NCBI GenBank assembly: GCA_000149265.1
Contig: CH003386.1
Span: forward strand, 563,989-627,988
Direction of reading: 5' to 3'
Length of the DNA stretch: 64,000 nucleotides
Origin: Ciona savignyi
Taxonomy: Eukaryota; Chordata; Ascidiacea; Phlebobranchia; Cionidae
Shown here in pieces: positions 37,561-50,680 of this stretch. Within the stretch, counting starts at the first letter, position 1. Each line of letters starts with the position of its first letter. The notes under the pieces are model-generated. The model made no database searches. It was not told the origin of the DNA and worked only from the letters and a program-made list of their open reading frames with translations. Position numbers and translations under genes: made by a program.

Positions 37561-38554
37561 CGTTGCAAGGTTGGTTAAATGGCACGTCTTGTACAAATCT
37601 TTCACGCTAACTGTCTGTCCACACAACTTTCCCAAAATATCTTGTTCTTCGTGTAGTTATCTTGCGAGAAAACAACAACTTACAGTGGTCACTGACAAAG
37701 GAGCGGAGGTTTGTTTTATGTAACAAACCTAACAGCTTGCGACTGCCTACTGATACGGCGTATTAGGTCGGTCTCCGAACAGAGCTACATCCATTGGCGC
37801 CTGTTTGCAATTCCAAGCAGGGAATGTTTATTGGTTAAATCACCGTGTAAAGCAACATCTATAATGATATACAATGGTTATACAATGTGACCGTTACACG
37901 AAGAACCAAGTGGATTTCTCACTTGACGCAAGACGGCTAAAAACTGGAGCAAAAAAGCATGTACTACAATCAAAATTGTGTCTACATTGGTGCATCTAGA
38001 ATTTGAGTATACAGAAATGCTTTCTGGTGCACGGTACATGCACAACGAAGTAAAAAAATGAAATCTACATCGCAATCTAAAAAAAATGTTATGAGTTGTA
38101 ATCGAATCTGCAGAACCATCACAGAAACACTTGATTTGTACTATACAAATATATAATCTCTAAAAACAACGCTACACAGGAAACTTTTAAATCAGATAAA
38201 GAAACCAAATTTTGCGGAAACATCTACATATGAGCCAAGGGTGCATTTTGAATGCTGTACTGTCCATTTTTGCCGTACAAAAATTGAGACCCAGTTAGGT
38301 AGCCGTTCTTCGGTCGGCGCAACATTGGTTATAATAGCTTACATTATTACATGGGTGGTGGAACGGCGCACCGACTGCGGGAGACCTCATTTGTAATGAC
38401 ATCATCGCGAAGGCGGTGAGGAGAAAAGCGCTCCTGGCCGGGCGTCCAACAATTACATCTAATGCACGACAACAGCCTATCGCGTTGTTATACATTCAAA
38501 TTAATCAAATCGGGACAGTGTCGATTGGCTGCTGCTAGCAAACGCCCGGTAACC
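37561..38554. other. Intergenic / 3' UTR of the SLC6 gene
   Basis: No coding region. The right part should contain the 3' UTR of the minus-strand SLC6 gene, but I found no clear AATAAA on that strand. Confidence 0.45.
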
Positions 38555-41500
38555 TTAGAAGTGGGTATTCCCCGTGACGACGTCGTATGCTGGCGGGTCG
38601 CTGGCGACAGACTGACCCTCCGACAAAGATATGACCTGCGAGACGGATTTTACCGGGAAAAGCTCCTCTTGCTTGTTTAGACTTGGTCTGTAGATGTTGG
38701 TGGATTGATAGCCGCCGAAGATTCGAGGCACGGCGTTCATGTACTGGTCATGCTCGGTGTTGTAGTCGATGTGGCTGCGACGGAGGTTAGGCGTGGTCAG
38801 CTTCACCCAGCGCTGAAAAAAGGAACATGAAACGAATTATTAATTTATATCTATAGCTACGAGTACACAATGCAGCACGCAACAGGTTCCATGTAAAGTA
38901 TTTTCTATAAACTTTAATTACAATTCTGAACTGGCCAACCGAAAAAGTTTAATTTATTAGCAACGAACCGCACAATAATTTAAACACTTAAACAATAGAA
39001 AGGATAAGGGTAGAATATCTGGGAAAATTGGATATCGGGAAAATAAATCTGAATGGTAATGGGAGTGTGATTAAACGATAATGGTACAAAAATTAGTTAA
39101 TTTCGAAAACTGATATATGTAAGCGTTAGATGGCACAACAGAGCCAAAGCGTGCTACAAGATAAAAAATACAATTAAGTACGGTCAGCGTGCAATATGCA
39201 TCACTTGAGAAGGCTCTTGTTCTTCACAATCTGACTGGATCTTACCTCGCGTATTGAACCGGGTGTGATTACGAAACTGTAGATCGCGTATCCGGGAATG
39301 AAGACCATCGAGCTGAGAGCTAGGACCCATCCGATCGCAGTCCCCCATTCGGGGTACACGTACACCTTGTTGTAAACCAACGGCTCGAACTTCACCATCG
39401 CGTATATAAAGGTACACTGTATACGGAAAGTATAAAATAAAGCACAGCGATTTTCATGGTTCGTTGAGACCCTTTATCGCTCTGAAGTTTATCCATTGCG
39501 CACCGCAGTTCTACTTTGAGTTAAAACATCCGCACCAAACTATGGTCTTATAGCTTATAGTTATATTTGTATCGAAGCACATATTTAGTCATTTATTTGT
39601 TTATGCTTAATTAAATGAAGTCTAGTTCTGCATTAATTGTTAGCGACTAGTGCCCAAAACTATGTGGACATGCATTCGTACAACTACCAATCCGATTGAC
39701 TGGAGCATTTTCGTTGACCCCCGGTAGATGAACGTAAAGATATAATACTTAAAATACATGCGTTAAAAATGACCACCGTTTGACAGGTTTTGGGGTAATT
39801 TAAACGATTTTTAGCTTCAAAGTGAAATTACAACACAAGCAGAACTGCTTGATCAGTTATTGTTCAGAGTCATTTTATAAGAATGATGTAGTTGAATGTA
39901 ATTGATTCCGGTTAAAAATTTCGTAATCTTAATGTGTAATGTAAAGACGACATTACAACAGTATATTGTACACAAAACAGTTCATTTCCCTCCTGTATCT
40001 CATTTCCGGGCCAGATGTGACGAATGCTAGATATGTCATACACATCCCTAAACCAATTTACAGTTTAAAAAACAACGCATTCAATAGTCGTCATTTTATT
40101 GTAAAACTGTTTTTTAAGTGTATACCTAAATTAAGAGGTTGCAACCGAGTAACTGGGAGATTGTGTCATTTGGTACCTTGGCTTGTGAGAAAATCACATT
40201 CCATGATAATTATTGGATAGCTGGGGGTTACGTTGCAGTGGACTTAGTCCATTACTTTGATTTTTGTACAGTTGATAGATCTTTTTGTACTAAAGCCAGT
40301 AAACCGACTTGAATCGTGCCACACTTAAACACTGCATATGGTACATACAAGACTATAAATGATACAGTTTCACGCGCTTACCGTAGTTAAAAGAGGAGTG
40401 CCGAAAATCCAAATGTATTTGAATATGGGTATTGGACGGTAACCGATCATACGAGTGATGTTGCCCCACATTCGCTCTCCGCCTGAAATAAAATAATGTT
40501 TTGTGATTTCTATGGCGTTTATCGTTTTTTTTTTCTATTTAGCGAATTAACTAATTAGGAAGGTAAAATGGTAAACAGTGTTTCGAATTAGGAAGGTAAA
40601 ATGGTAAACAGTTTTGTGTCCTAGTGCAACGCACTTAATGATATTGCCAAAACCTAGTGGAATAATGGGTTCTACCAAATGCCTTTGTGTTGATGGCCCT
40701 TGCATTTTCCCCTTCACAGAGATTAAACATGAACAACCTATCCTAGCCTTAAATACTTACCGTATATCCACGCAATGGCGCCCGATTCAAAGAAGGCGAC
40801 CCATAAAAGACAGACACCGCTTGCGGCGTAATAATCGAACAGCTGGAACACGTACATCCCACCCTGGGAAATTGAAGTAATTTAATTCAAAGTGCTTTCC
40901 GGCTTGGTAGAAATAGTCGATAGCGTTGATATCAGATCAACAGGCGTAACACAATGCATAGAGGTGTTATGTATATTTGACAATGGAATTGAGTTGTAAA
41001 ATAACAAATGGTGATATGAAAAATTACACGCTTGTTGGTCCATTTATCGATTTTTCTAAAACGTTCAAGTTAGTTTGTAGCCATTCTACTATCGTCAGAG
41101 CCTACATCAACCAATTTTATAAATAATATATCTGCTTACGTTGGTGACCATTGTTAGGCCCACAAGGTAGGAAATGAAACACGTGGCGGCGATAAAGATC
41201 TCCCGATTGTAACCCTTTCGTAGTTGCCGTGGAAACATGTCGACAAATGACGTGATAAATCCTTCTGTTTCGACAAACTAAAACAAAAGGAATATTTAAA
41301 TGGCTAATTTGACTAATAGCTGGCTAGTTTTCGGTTTTAAAATAAGTCGCTTTTAGCCGATGTTAAAAGTTCGTCTTTAAACACGAGTTTAAATCTATGG
41401 TTACAGTAATTTAAGGTCGATACTACAGCTCAAGTAACAAAAATACACACTGTGTTTGCGTCAGAAGTAGTGTCGTTTTTCACAAAATGTCCATTTACTA

Positions 41501-44500
41501 CTTTACAGTAAGTTGTGAAGTTTTACGAGTTTACTGTTTATGGGTTTCCAAAGTCATTCGAATGTTAAAAGTTGTGAAACAATTCGTGGTCTTTGATGGT
41601 TATGGCAAACGTGCTGTGATATACATATTCACTAGGAACATGCCAAGAAATTATTAGGAGTGCCTACGATAGTGCTGAAACCGCAAATCTTTAAATACAT
41701 GGGAAAGGCGCCATGGAGGGGATACCAGTATATGGCCCATTTTATCGCTGTGGTTAATACAACGACTTCATATTAAGATGTAGATATGGCTGTACATACA
41801 AACTAAAAGGGCTGTGTGAGACAACGGGAAATGAAACACAAATGTCCATCCGGTATAGGTTTACACCAAATAGCCATGCGCGTTACGCAGCTGCATTAAA
41901 ACAGGTTATATATTTACATGTTGGTGGTAGGGGATAAAATATTACAACGCTTACCTGGCTGTCGAGACCGAGTAATATCAACATTACAAAAAACAGGATG
42001 GCCCAGAGGGTAGAAACTGGCATCATTGTAATGGCTTTGGGGTAAGCGATAAAAGCGAGGCCAGGACCTGTCAAAAAACAGAGCATGTAAACATTAAACA
42101 CATACATACGAGTTAAGAGGCCGACCTATAAGTAACGTAAATGAGTAAGAGATCGTATTGCGTTGTCTGTGGGATGACAAATAGTGTATACATGTTGAAT
42201 GTCGTAAGGCCGAATGGCTAGCAACCCAGCCAACTTATATACAATGGTTAGCGACCAATTCATATACATTATAAACAATGCTATTTAATAAACGGACCTA
42301 GTGATGAGCCAACCCACCACATGTATACAAAATGACCCAGTTTAAAGTGCATGCAGCATAAAGCATACTCGTATTAGGTAAATGGGTCGAGGCGTATAGA
42401 AATCATCGCATTTGCAAATTTTTAACCGAGATTTTTAGTTTTGCTTTATTAGGGTATATTGTGTCGTCCAGTGCATACATAAACAAAGTACTAGTATAAC
42501 CAGTTGAATAACAGCACGAAATCCCGTCACCACGACATCCTGTTATTCATATACGTACAATTATCTACTGTCGGAACAAAAACATATGTGATTTTACACC
42601 GAATTTAGGTTACAGTGAACGGAAAATTACAACGCGAATGGAAAATTACAAAAAATTGTAATGGTTGTAAAAAGAGAGTAGAAGACCATCCGATTATTCT
42701 CTGTAAAAATGTTTCGGCATAAGAAACGCGGTAAAGGTTTAATATAAGAAACGCGGAATGATTATGTTTTGTTGGTGTTGCGAAAAGACGCGCTTATGAA
42801 ATATTAAGTAGCTCCTACCCGTAAGCCTGTCGGACTTAAGCCGGTATGGCGTTATGTCACCACGGGCTAACCTCATGAATGTTAATGACAAGGTTTACCT
42901 GACTCTGCAACTTCTGAAATGTGGACGCCTTGCTCCTCGGCCATGAAACCCAGCACGCTGAAAATAGCGAAGCCGCTGATGAAACTGGTTCCGGAATTGA
43001 CAAGACTAAGAATGATGCAGTCCTGTATGAAAACATTTATATAATTATAGTGTTGAATGAAACACTGTAGAGCAGACATGGCCGAACTACGGCCCGCGGG
43101 TGAAATTCGGTCCGTCGGATTTTTATTCTGGCCGCCGAATGTTATCGACATGATGTAAGACTAAATAGAGATTTCACAGCTAAATTATGATGTCTCAGCT
43201 ATATGCTAAGGCGCTTGACACAAGAACGCCTTCTAGTTTTAATAAGTATACTGTAACCTATTTCTTAGTTTAAATATTTGTTATCAACAGTGACAAACTA
43301 TATGGGGGTGGCGGCACGATTACTCCGCCCGCCAGTCTAAGAAGAAAATAACTTTGGTCGTGATTTAAAAATTGTTCCCATCCCTGCTGTAGAGGGGAAA
43401 ATTTTAGTCATGTCTGAAATATCGTACAAAGCAATACAAGCCCGTGTGAATAATGCCGTAAATCGGGAGGCACGGAAATGGGAGTGCGGCTGAATCCAGA
43501 TTTACCCGGAAAACCAGATACCCGGCGAAAATGTTATACAAACACGATAATATCCATTGCGTTAAACAAAACACGACAGATTACAGTGGAAAGTAGCAAG
43601 CACATCACGCTTAGGTTGATCGAATTTAACCATTTAAGTAGTGGAATACTAAAGAGCTGGGTTATTACAGACCTAAATTAAACGGTATTATACACTTCAA
43701 TAATAATGCATTCTTATTGACCCTTTGCCAGCTTAATACAGACATCCTAAAATGTTAATTAAATGAGCTAGCACAATGGCCTTTATTAAGCAAAAAAATA
43801 ATATGCTGAATTTGTGAAAACCGGTAATGATCATCAGATGGTTAGCATATTTGCACTTTGTACATCATTTAAACTATCAGTTCATTTACCATCAAGTCTA
43901 TAACAAAAGGAGGCTCAATAAGCTATAATAGATAAGTTCAAAAATACATAAAAAGAGTAAAATAACCATAGATTTGTTTTATATAGACATATACCATAAC
44001 TATGTTATAGTATAAAATATTACCGCCCTGAAAGCATTATGGTCAAAGAAAAAGTGTTTTTTCTCTAGGGAAATAAGGTATAAGAGCCACTTTTCGGCGT
44101 TGTTTTCGGCTAGGGCCTGGTACAGTGTGCACCGTGTATTCGAAAGTCGAAGTTCGACACGCAACCCTTACCTTGTAGCAATTATTGCCGAATTTATTGT
44201 AGCTGCCAAGTGAAACGAGAGCGCCCAAGCAAATTGCAAATGAGAAGAAGATTTGAGTCCCGGCGTCGATCCAAACCTAATAAAAATAGATTTGTTTTAC
44301 TTGTAGCTTTGACATTAAATTTGCTCTTTAATACACTAGACACTGCAGCTTAAACTAAGCGCAAAGAGAATAACATTTTCCTGGTGGCCATACAATTGGT
44401 TTAACCCACACGGATTTAAACTTGCAGAAAAACAGTGTGGGTTGAAACTGGTGTAGACTGGATGTGGTGTGGGTTTAAACTGGTGTAGACTGGATCCGAT

Positions 44501-47500
44501 GTGGGTTTAAACTGGTGTAGACTAGATCTGGTATGCGCCAAAAAACGTCAAACTTACGCGCTGTCGTTTTTGGCGAAATTCCTCATAGTTGCAGTACCTG
44601 ACTCGACAGTCACGCCAAGAAAAGTAATTAATTGCTTTAGTAAACTACGAATGGAACAGCGACAGGCCGTGTCACGTGCATTTGAGCCAGTTTTCCGTCT
44701 CTGCTAATCGAATGCCAAATGATTTACTGCCGCTTTTCATTACAAGTGATTTTAGATACAATTAACTTTAGGCTTGCGTGAACTCAAACAAATTTAAAAA
44801 AATTAAAAGTGGACGAACCGTGTTTAAGACGAACGTTAAGTTATATGCGTGGGAAATAAGGAAATGACGCGTGGGCCGCACGACAAATTAACAACCTAAG
44901 CTGTAATCTTCAGTCAGCTGCATGCAAGCTTGCTTATTTTAAATATCAAAGTATACACGACCTAACCTTAGAAAGCTATTGCAGAGTTTTGTACTCCTAA
45001 AGAGACCCAAGAGGCCTGCACTCGATGGGAATTATTTCTTGTTATCGTGACGTCACTAGTGACATTGTGACGCAAGGCAGTTCGCAAGCGAAGGGAAACA
45101 TGCCGCAGATGACAATGAAATGGTTCGGTGCGATAATAATCCGCGTCGGGACAGGTCAATAACATATTGCAATAGTCAAACTATGTGCGCTTACTGTCAA
45201 GGACAGCGAACGATTTTAAATGCACGGACTGAAGGTGGCACTTGCAGTCAATTACATTTCCCGAGGTATTGATTTCCAAGCAGTTGAAAAATAACAAAAT
45301 CGATTACCGATAACCTATCGCGAAATTGATAATTGCTCACTGGTGGAAATTTACAAGCGGTGTACCACTGCATCGCTATTTTTTATTACTTCATTTGTAA
45401 TACGTAACTACATTACGTGTTATAACGACTGTCGCTTTGCCGTTTCGCAATGAGCAAAACACGCGATAACGATATTAAACTTTAACGGGAACATTGTGCC
45501 GCAATATTTAATGATTGTGACACTATTTGCTTACGATAGAGTAATATAGCTAGCCTACAGAACTCGAAAGGACGGTCACTATTCATTATATTGGGTAGAT
45601 ACAAACACAATTTTAACACCAAAACAAACAGCATATGACTGGTTTCCGGTATCTATTCAGGGAAATATACAAACGCAATGGCCACCTGTGGATTCGCCAA
45701 CTTGTTGATGTCCGGTGTGAGATAGAACCTGATGCCCGTGAGCGCACCCGGTAATGTAACGCCTCGGATTAGCAGGACAATCAGCATCAGGAACGGAAAG
45801 GTTGCGGTGAAATAAACGACCTGAAAATAATATTCAAATCGTGAAGATGTTTGATACCACACACCGTTACGCAGTAGATTAACGGTTATCTACAATGGTT
45901 AACGTACTTCCACGAATTGTTCATGCCATTGATTTCCTGCGGCAATCTCAATCTCAGTGTATACCGTTATAGGCTCTGGTTGACATGCAAAGTTCGGCGA
46001 ATACACTTTAATTAAATTAGCGAAACGACGTGGCCACGGAAACAATTGATTAAACGCTGGTTATCAGTTTAAATACATCGTCTGTGCATGGTCTTGATAG
46101 TAAAAAACATGCTATGAATCGTTTCCTGGTAAACTTTGAGTTTACTTTTATTCTTAGTAACATTTGAGTTTACTGATATTGTGGATAACTATGAGTTTAC
46201 TGATATAACGCTTATCGCAGTTAGCAGCACAATTGTGTATGTGAACTTTGTTTGAAAGTCGAGCTGTGAATTGCGCGTTTATCAGCCAAGTGTTCGTTAT
46301 GGAACTTCCTGTACTGAAAACAGGAGGCTAAAATGCTACCATTACCAGCAAACCGAGGTGCGTTTTGTCCTACTGCGGTTTTTATGCATGACTTCACAAA
46401 TGCTTGTCAAGGTTTTATAGTGATAAACAGTAAAATCAAATGACCCCGCGTCCGCAGTTAGCCTCAGGAATGTTTGAGACGCTGTGGCACTCGCTTCGAT
46501 CATTGGTTGGTCAAGATAAGCGGGCGTGGTATCGGTACACTTCAATCACCAATAATCCATGGCTTACTGAACGTTTACGATTGGCGAAGAGTCATGTTAA
46601 CTTGGTGATTTACATTATTATTCACTTCCCCTTGCGGTCGGGACGTTCAAACAAGTAAAACAACTGAACTAGAATAACCCTTCACTTGTTTGTCCCACCT
46701 AGAGAAATGGTATCGAGTTGCCATTCCATCACAACGAAATCGAGGGAGCGTGGCGGTAAACAAGCCTGGTGAGCGTCACCATAATTCCCTTGATACACAA
46801 TACGTTTCCAATTGTTTACAACCTATGAATGACGTTTCATTTTAGTGAATTGGATGTGCTCGGTTCTATGCGTACACGGCATATGCGTCAACTAATTCCT
46901 TGAACACTACGCGCGTGGAGTGGAAGCCGCAGATCACGTGACCAGCAGTCAGGAAATTAAGACGGGAAGCAAAGTGTAACACGACGCTGCAGCACAAACG
47001 AGCAGACCTTTAATCTCGTAAGTTTTTTTTATTTATTCACTTAGATACGTCAACGTTGGACGGATTGGTTTGTACCCGCGTGAACCCTAGGCCGGGTTTT
47101 ACAACAAGATAACCGGCTTGATTAATATATTTACCTTTCCTGTTGATTTGACACCTTTCCAGATGCAGAAGTAGCAGATCACCCACGAGAGCAATAGGCA
47201 AAGCGCCAACTCCCAACGCACTGTCCCGACGTCATCAAGCCCGGTAGATAGGCCCAGCACCCTTCGTCTGTTGGCGCCGCGATGTGACATGAAATAAAAG
47301 CACATAAAGGAAAATTAGATCGTTGGAACGGCACGGGTTTCGAGTATATAATCTAGGCGTTGTCGAGACGTTGTCTTCCGGTAATACGCTCCCACGACGA
47401 AGGCCGCGCGAAAACATGAGCCACCACAGTCCGTGGCGGCCTAGATCCGCGCGGCCGCTTCTATTCCAATGTTGGGCGCACAATGCGCACTTAAAGAGGT

Positions 47501-50378
47501 GATTTTCCATTAACACGGGGACATGGGCTGGAGAGGGGGTGAAATGGGCCGAACTATCATCGCGTTCCCGATTATCTTATGGCGTTGAGAATTTGGGGCG
47601 ACGGCCAAAGAAAATCGCAAGATTTAAAATCGCAAATTCGAGTGAAAAACGGGCGAATATTAGTGCGGGCGAGATATACAGTCCAGGCAAAGGTTATAAA
47701 CGCCATATTATTCATTACAAACGTCTGTAGCAGTAAAGCTTTTGCATTTATACGAATGCGATCTAGGATTTATTTCTGGGGTGCGCTTTAAAAAATTACA
47801 GATATTGTGAGGATTTACTACGTCATCAGAAATTTGTTTGAATTTTCAGCAGATTGAAAAAACTTTGTGATATGCAAACTAAATTGAATTACGTTTAACG
47901 TGGAAGCGATTTGACTACTTTGAAATTTATTTGTGTGCGTTGTTATCTATGCATGCATGTAATTATACGACTCCCTACATGCGATTAGGCAACGTCGGCG
48001 ATTGACAACATAATATACAACAAGCGATGTAGCGCAGGTTAGTCTAAGAGCACACAACATTGATTGAAAAAGAAATTATGTTTTAGGCGTGGACTGACTC
48101 CCAGTATTCGGTCTCTGGAGACGTCCGCGTTCCGTTGCAGAGGGTCGCGTTGTAGGTGCCTGGCACGGTGGTGAGAGAGGGCGAGACAGTGCTCATGCTG
48201 ATGTTCAGTAGGGTTTGGTTTAGCGAGTTCGATTTTGAGTATGTGGCCACGCAGCATGGCGTGTTCCAATATTGCCCGCACTTCCCCCACGGCAGCTCCG
48301 TCGTGAAGCTTTGGAATAGATAGAAGAAGGCCCAGGCAAGGATAACAATGTAGTATATGTTGAGCAACGCTACGACCACCATCGAGGCGTAGCCAATACC
48401 TGGAACAAAATCACTTTAACTGGTGAAGCTTATAGGCCTAGCGTCGGGTCCAGTGAGGTGACTCGCGATCATGAACCCGCGTATCTGCTAGAGTTGATCA
48501 CGTGACAAATCTACAGGCATGCCATCTCTCAGAATATTTATTCCAGTAAACTAACTTATTTTTTCCATTGAAAAAGAAAGAAAGATTTTAAAACTATGAA
48601 GCTATATTAAGAAGATATGGTTACCTCGTTTTTTTCTGCAAAAAAATAGTAATGATATACTACAAAGCTTAGATACAACGTTTATTCACAGAGATAAAGG
48701 AACTACTGAAAAGTACAAAGACCAAATACATTAGTCTAAAGAAAGGAGATCAGCCAAGGGAAAATATCTTGTGCAGATAAATTTCCCGCGCCGCAAGAAG
48801 GGTATGAAAGATTGCGAATTACAGATAACAACACTGCCCATTCTTTACCATTTGGGCGCCTAAAATGGGATGGAAAAAGGACATCAACTCACCGGTCCCA
48901 ATGGGAGTAATTCGCCAACTGGTAACCCCGCCCTCGCTCATGTACTGACCAAGAGAAACTTCGAGAAAGAAAATAGGGATTCCGCCCAGAACGAGAAATA
49001 TGGCGTACGGGATCAGAAATGCGCCTGCGTTATACAGGTACGGAGTGGCACGATGTTTGTCAAATACAACTTTATAGTTTAATGAGAACTTTACTGTTCA
49101 AAACTTTATAGTTTCAGTACACTTTACGACAAAAGCTTTATAAGGCAACTTACCTCCGCCGTTTTTGTAGCACAAGTACGGAAACCTCCATACATTCCCA
49201 AGCCCCACAAATCCTCCGGCCACAGAGAGGATAAAGTCCATCTTCCGGGTCCATTTCTCACGCTGGATCGGAGCCAAGGATTCGGAGTCGGGAGAAGAGG
49301 GTTTTGTGAAGTCATCTTCCCCCATGTTGCTGCTGGGGGGAATGGATAACGAACCCTCGCTCGGCGGAGTTGTCATTTCTGAGTTGCTCTAAAATAAAAT
49401 GTAACATTTACAAGTACTGGTTTGAAAATATACATTTGTATCTGTACCTGCATTAGTGTACGTAAGCTAGAGTAATCGTCACACGGGATTGGAGTATCAT
49501 AAAATTTATAAGAAGCTCCTTAAACTGTCTGAGGAAAATAAAGTGTGGACACCAAACTAAAAAATTGACTGTCTTAAAATTATATAGCGCGTAAAACTCG
49601 ATTTATTACTACCCTTGCCCATTACAGTAAAGTTTTTTCAAAAGAAAGTGAAACTATGCAAAACTGCCAACTGACCACTGCGGCCTTTCAAACGACTACT
49701 GGCCATTAGCACCAATTACTTCGGAATCCTTTAGCATCAGCTGCCGCGTAAGTGGGACAAGCGAAACTTGAAACGAGTTCAAAATAAGTAGTAAAAACAG
49801 GCAAACGTCGACCGAAAAAAAGAACTGAATGACTTGCCCCGTAGCCAGTCCTATAGCTACGCACGGGCCACCGGGAACAACAATTTATTTTAACCATAAC
49901 TTTTTTTTTGGTTTTCAACTTTTTTCGTTACTTGGGTTACAGTAAGAAAGAAGCAGCGTTCAAGCATTAATAAAGAAACATAAAAAGATGGTAAACAACC
50001 CAAATCTGAGGCTCATCCGTCACGGCTACTGGATTCAAACAAAGAAAGAAGTAGCCCTTTAAAATGTCAGACGTAAGCTGTTTTTTTGTTTTTCGTAAAG
50101 TATATCTTTAAATATAATCTTAGTCATTGTGTTTAACCAATGTTAAGTAATTCTCCTAAAAATCTCGTTTACGCTGAAATAAAGTCTCGCTTACGCTTCT
50201 AAACTTCATTCTGCTCCGGAAATATCCAGTTTTAGCTAGTTCTAGAACAGCCTGCAAAGCGCAGTAAAATTTTCAAAGCAATGCTGGAGCTCACCTCTGC
50301 CAATAGATTTACACTCTCTTGAATTTCGTTGCCTTGGTGAACACTGTTGTGTAGAAAATCGTGGTTTTTCGTCTCCAT
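38555..50378 (-). CDS. SLC6 Na+/Cl- dependent transporter, GABA/taurine/creatine/betaine type
   Basis: Fourteen minus-strand exons join in phase: 50295-50378, 49154-49388, 48893-49024, 48099-48399, 47135-47267, 45686-45820, 44172-44276, 42899-43022, 41955-42067, 41140-41277, 40761-40863, 40382-40482, 39246-39416 and 38555-38812. They encode 710 residues. Family signatures are clear: [20 protein letters not shown] in TM1 (about 87-106), a large glycosylated second extracellular loop (NQT, NIS, NAT, NGT), [20 protein letters not shown] (TM6), [20 protein letters not shown] (TM7), [20 protein letters not shown] (TM10). It resembles the vertebrate group of GABA (GAT2/3), betaine, taurine and creatine transporters. 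It should import such a small solute at the plasma membrane using Na+ and Cl- gradients. Exact substrate cannot be fixed. The start is the METKNHD exon, which splices in frame onto a second Met-containing exon. The N-terminal and C-terminal tails are longer than usual. Confidence 0.94.
40610..40752 (+). repeat. SINE fragment in an SLC6 intron
   Basis: Plus-oriented copy: cctagtggaataatgggttc, internal deletion, then the tail region ccccttcacagagattaaac and caacctatcctag. It ends 9 bases before exon 11 of the transporter. Confidence 0.7.
43073..43386. mobile_element. hAT-like MITE with 8-bp target duplication, in an SLC6 intron
   Basis: An 8-bp direct repeat CTGTAGAG flanks a 314-bp element (43065-43072 and 43387-43394). 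The ends are CAGACATGGCC on the left and, reading inward from the right, CAGGGATGGGA. Eight-bp duplications and CAGnnnTGG ends next to a GGCCCGCGGG stretch are known for hAT/Charlie-like elements. There is no transposase. It lies between exons 8 and 7 of the transporter. Confidence 0.85.
44436..44532. repeat. Three-copy minisatellite, unit about 32 bp
   Basis: Three successive copies of tgtgggtttaaactggtgta plus gactggat, differing by a few bases, lie in the SLC6 intron between exons 7 and 6. Confidence 0.8.
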
Positions 50379-50514
50379 TGTCTTCGGGTCAGTTTAAACA
50401 GCCTACTGTGTACTCGCACACTATAAAAAGTTCTAACGGTGGAATAAAATGATGGTAAACAAAAAGTCGATTCGAACTGGTTTTCTCGCCGCAAAGTCGT
50501 TAGGCCCTTTGGCC

Positions 50515-50680
50515 CATAGGTAGAATCGAAACCAGCCGCTGCCTCAGACGGCTGTGTATTTGTGCAAGCTTTAAAGCTGAAATCGCTTTAACCCAGTGGA
50601 TTAATGAGTTGTAATAAAATCGTACCTCTCAATCGTATAGCCTCCCGGTAACCCGAAAGTGGTCAGACGAATATCTGACA
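50515..50680 (+). repeat. Old SINE copy upstream of the SLC6 gene
   Basis: Diverged plus-oriented copy: gtagaatcgaaaccag (head region), then taacccagtggattaatgag and ggtaacccgaaagtggtcag. The tail is not recognisable. Confidence 0.55.

Noticed and set aside
48039..48290. Overlapping minus-strand [13 protein letters not shown]...
   Set aside because: Out-of-frame shadow of SLC6 exon 4, whose frame joins exons 3 and 5 in phase.
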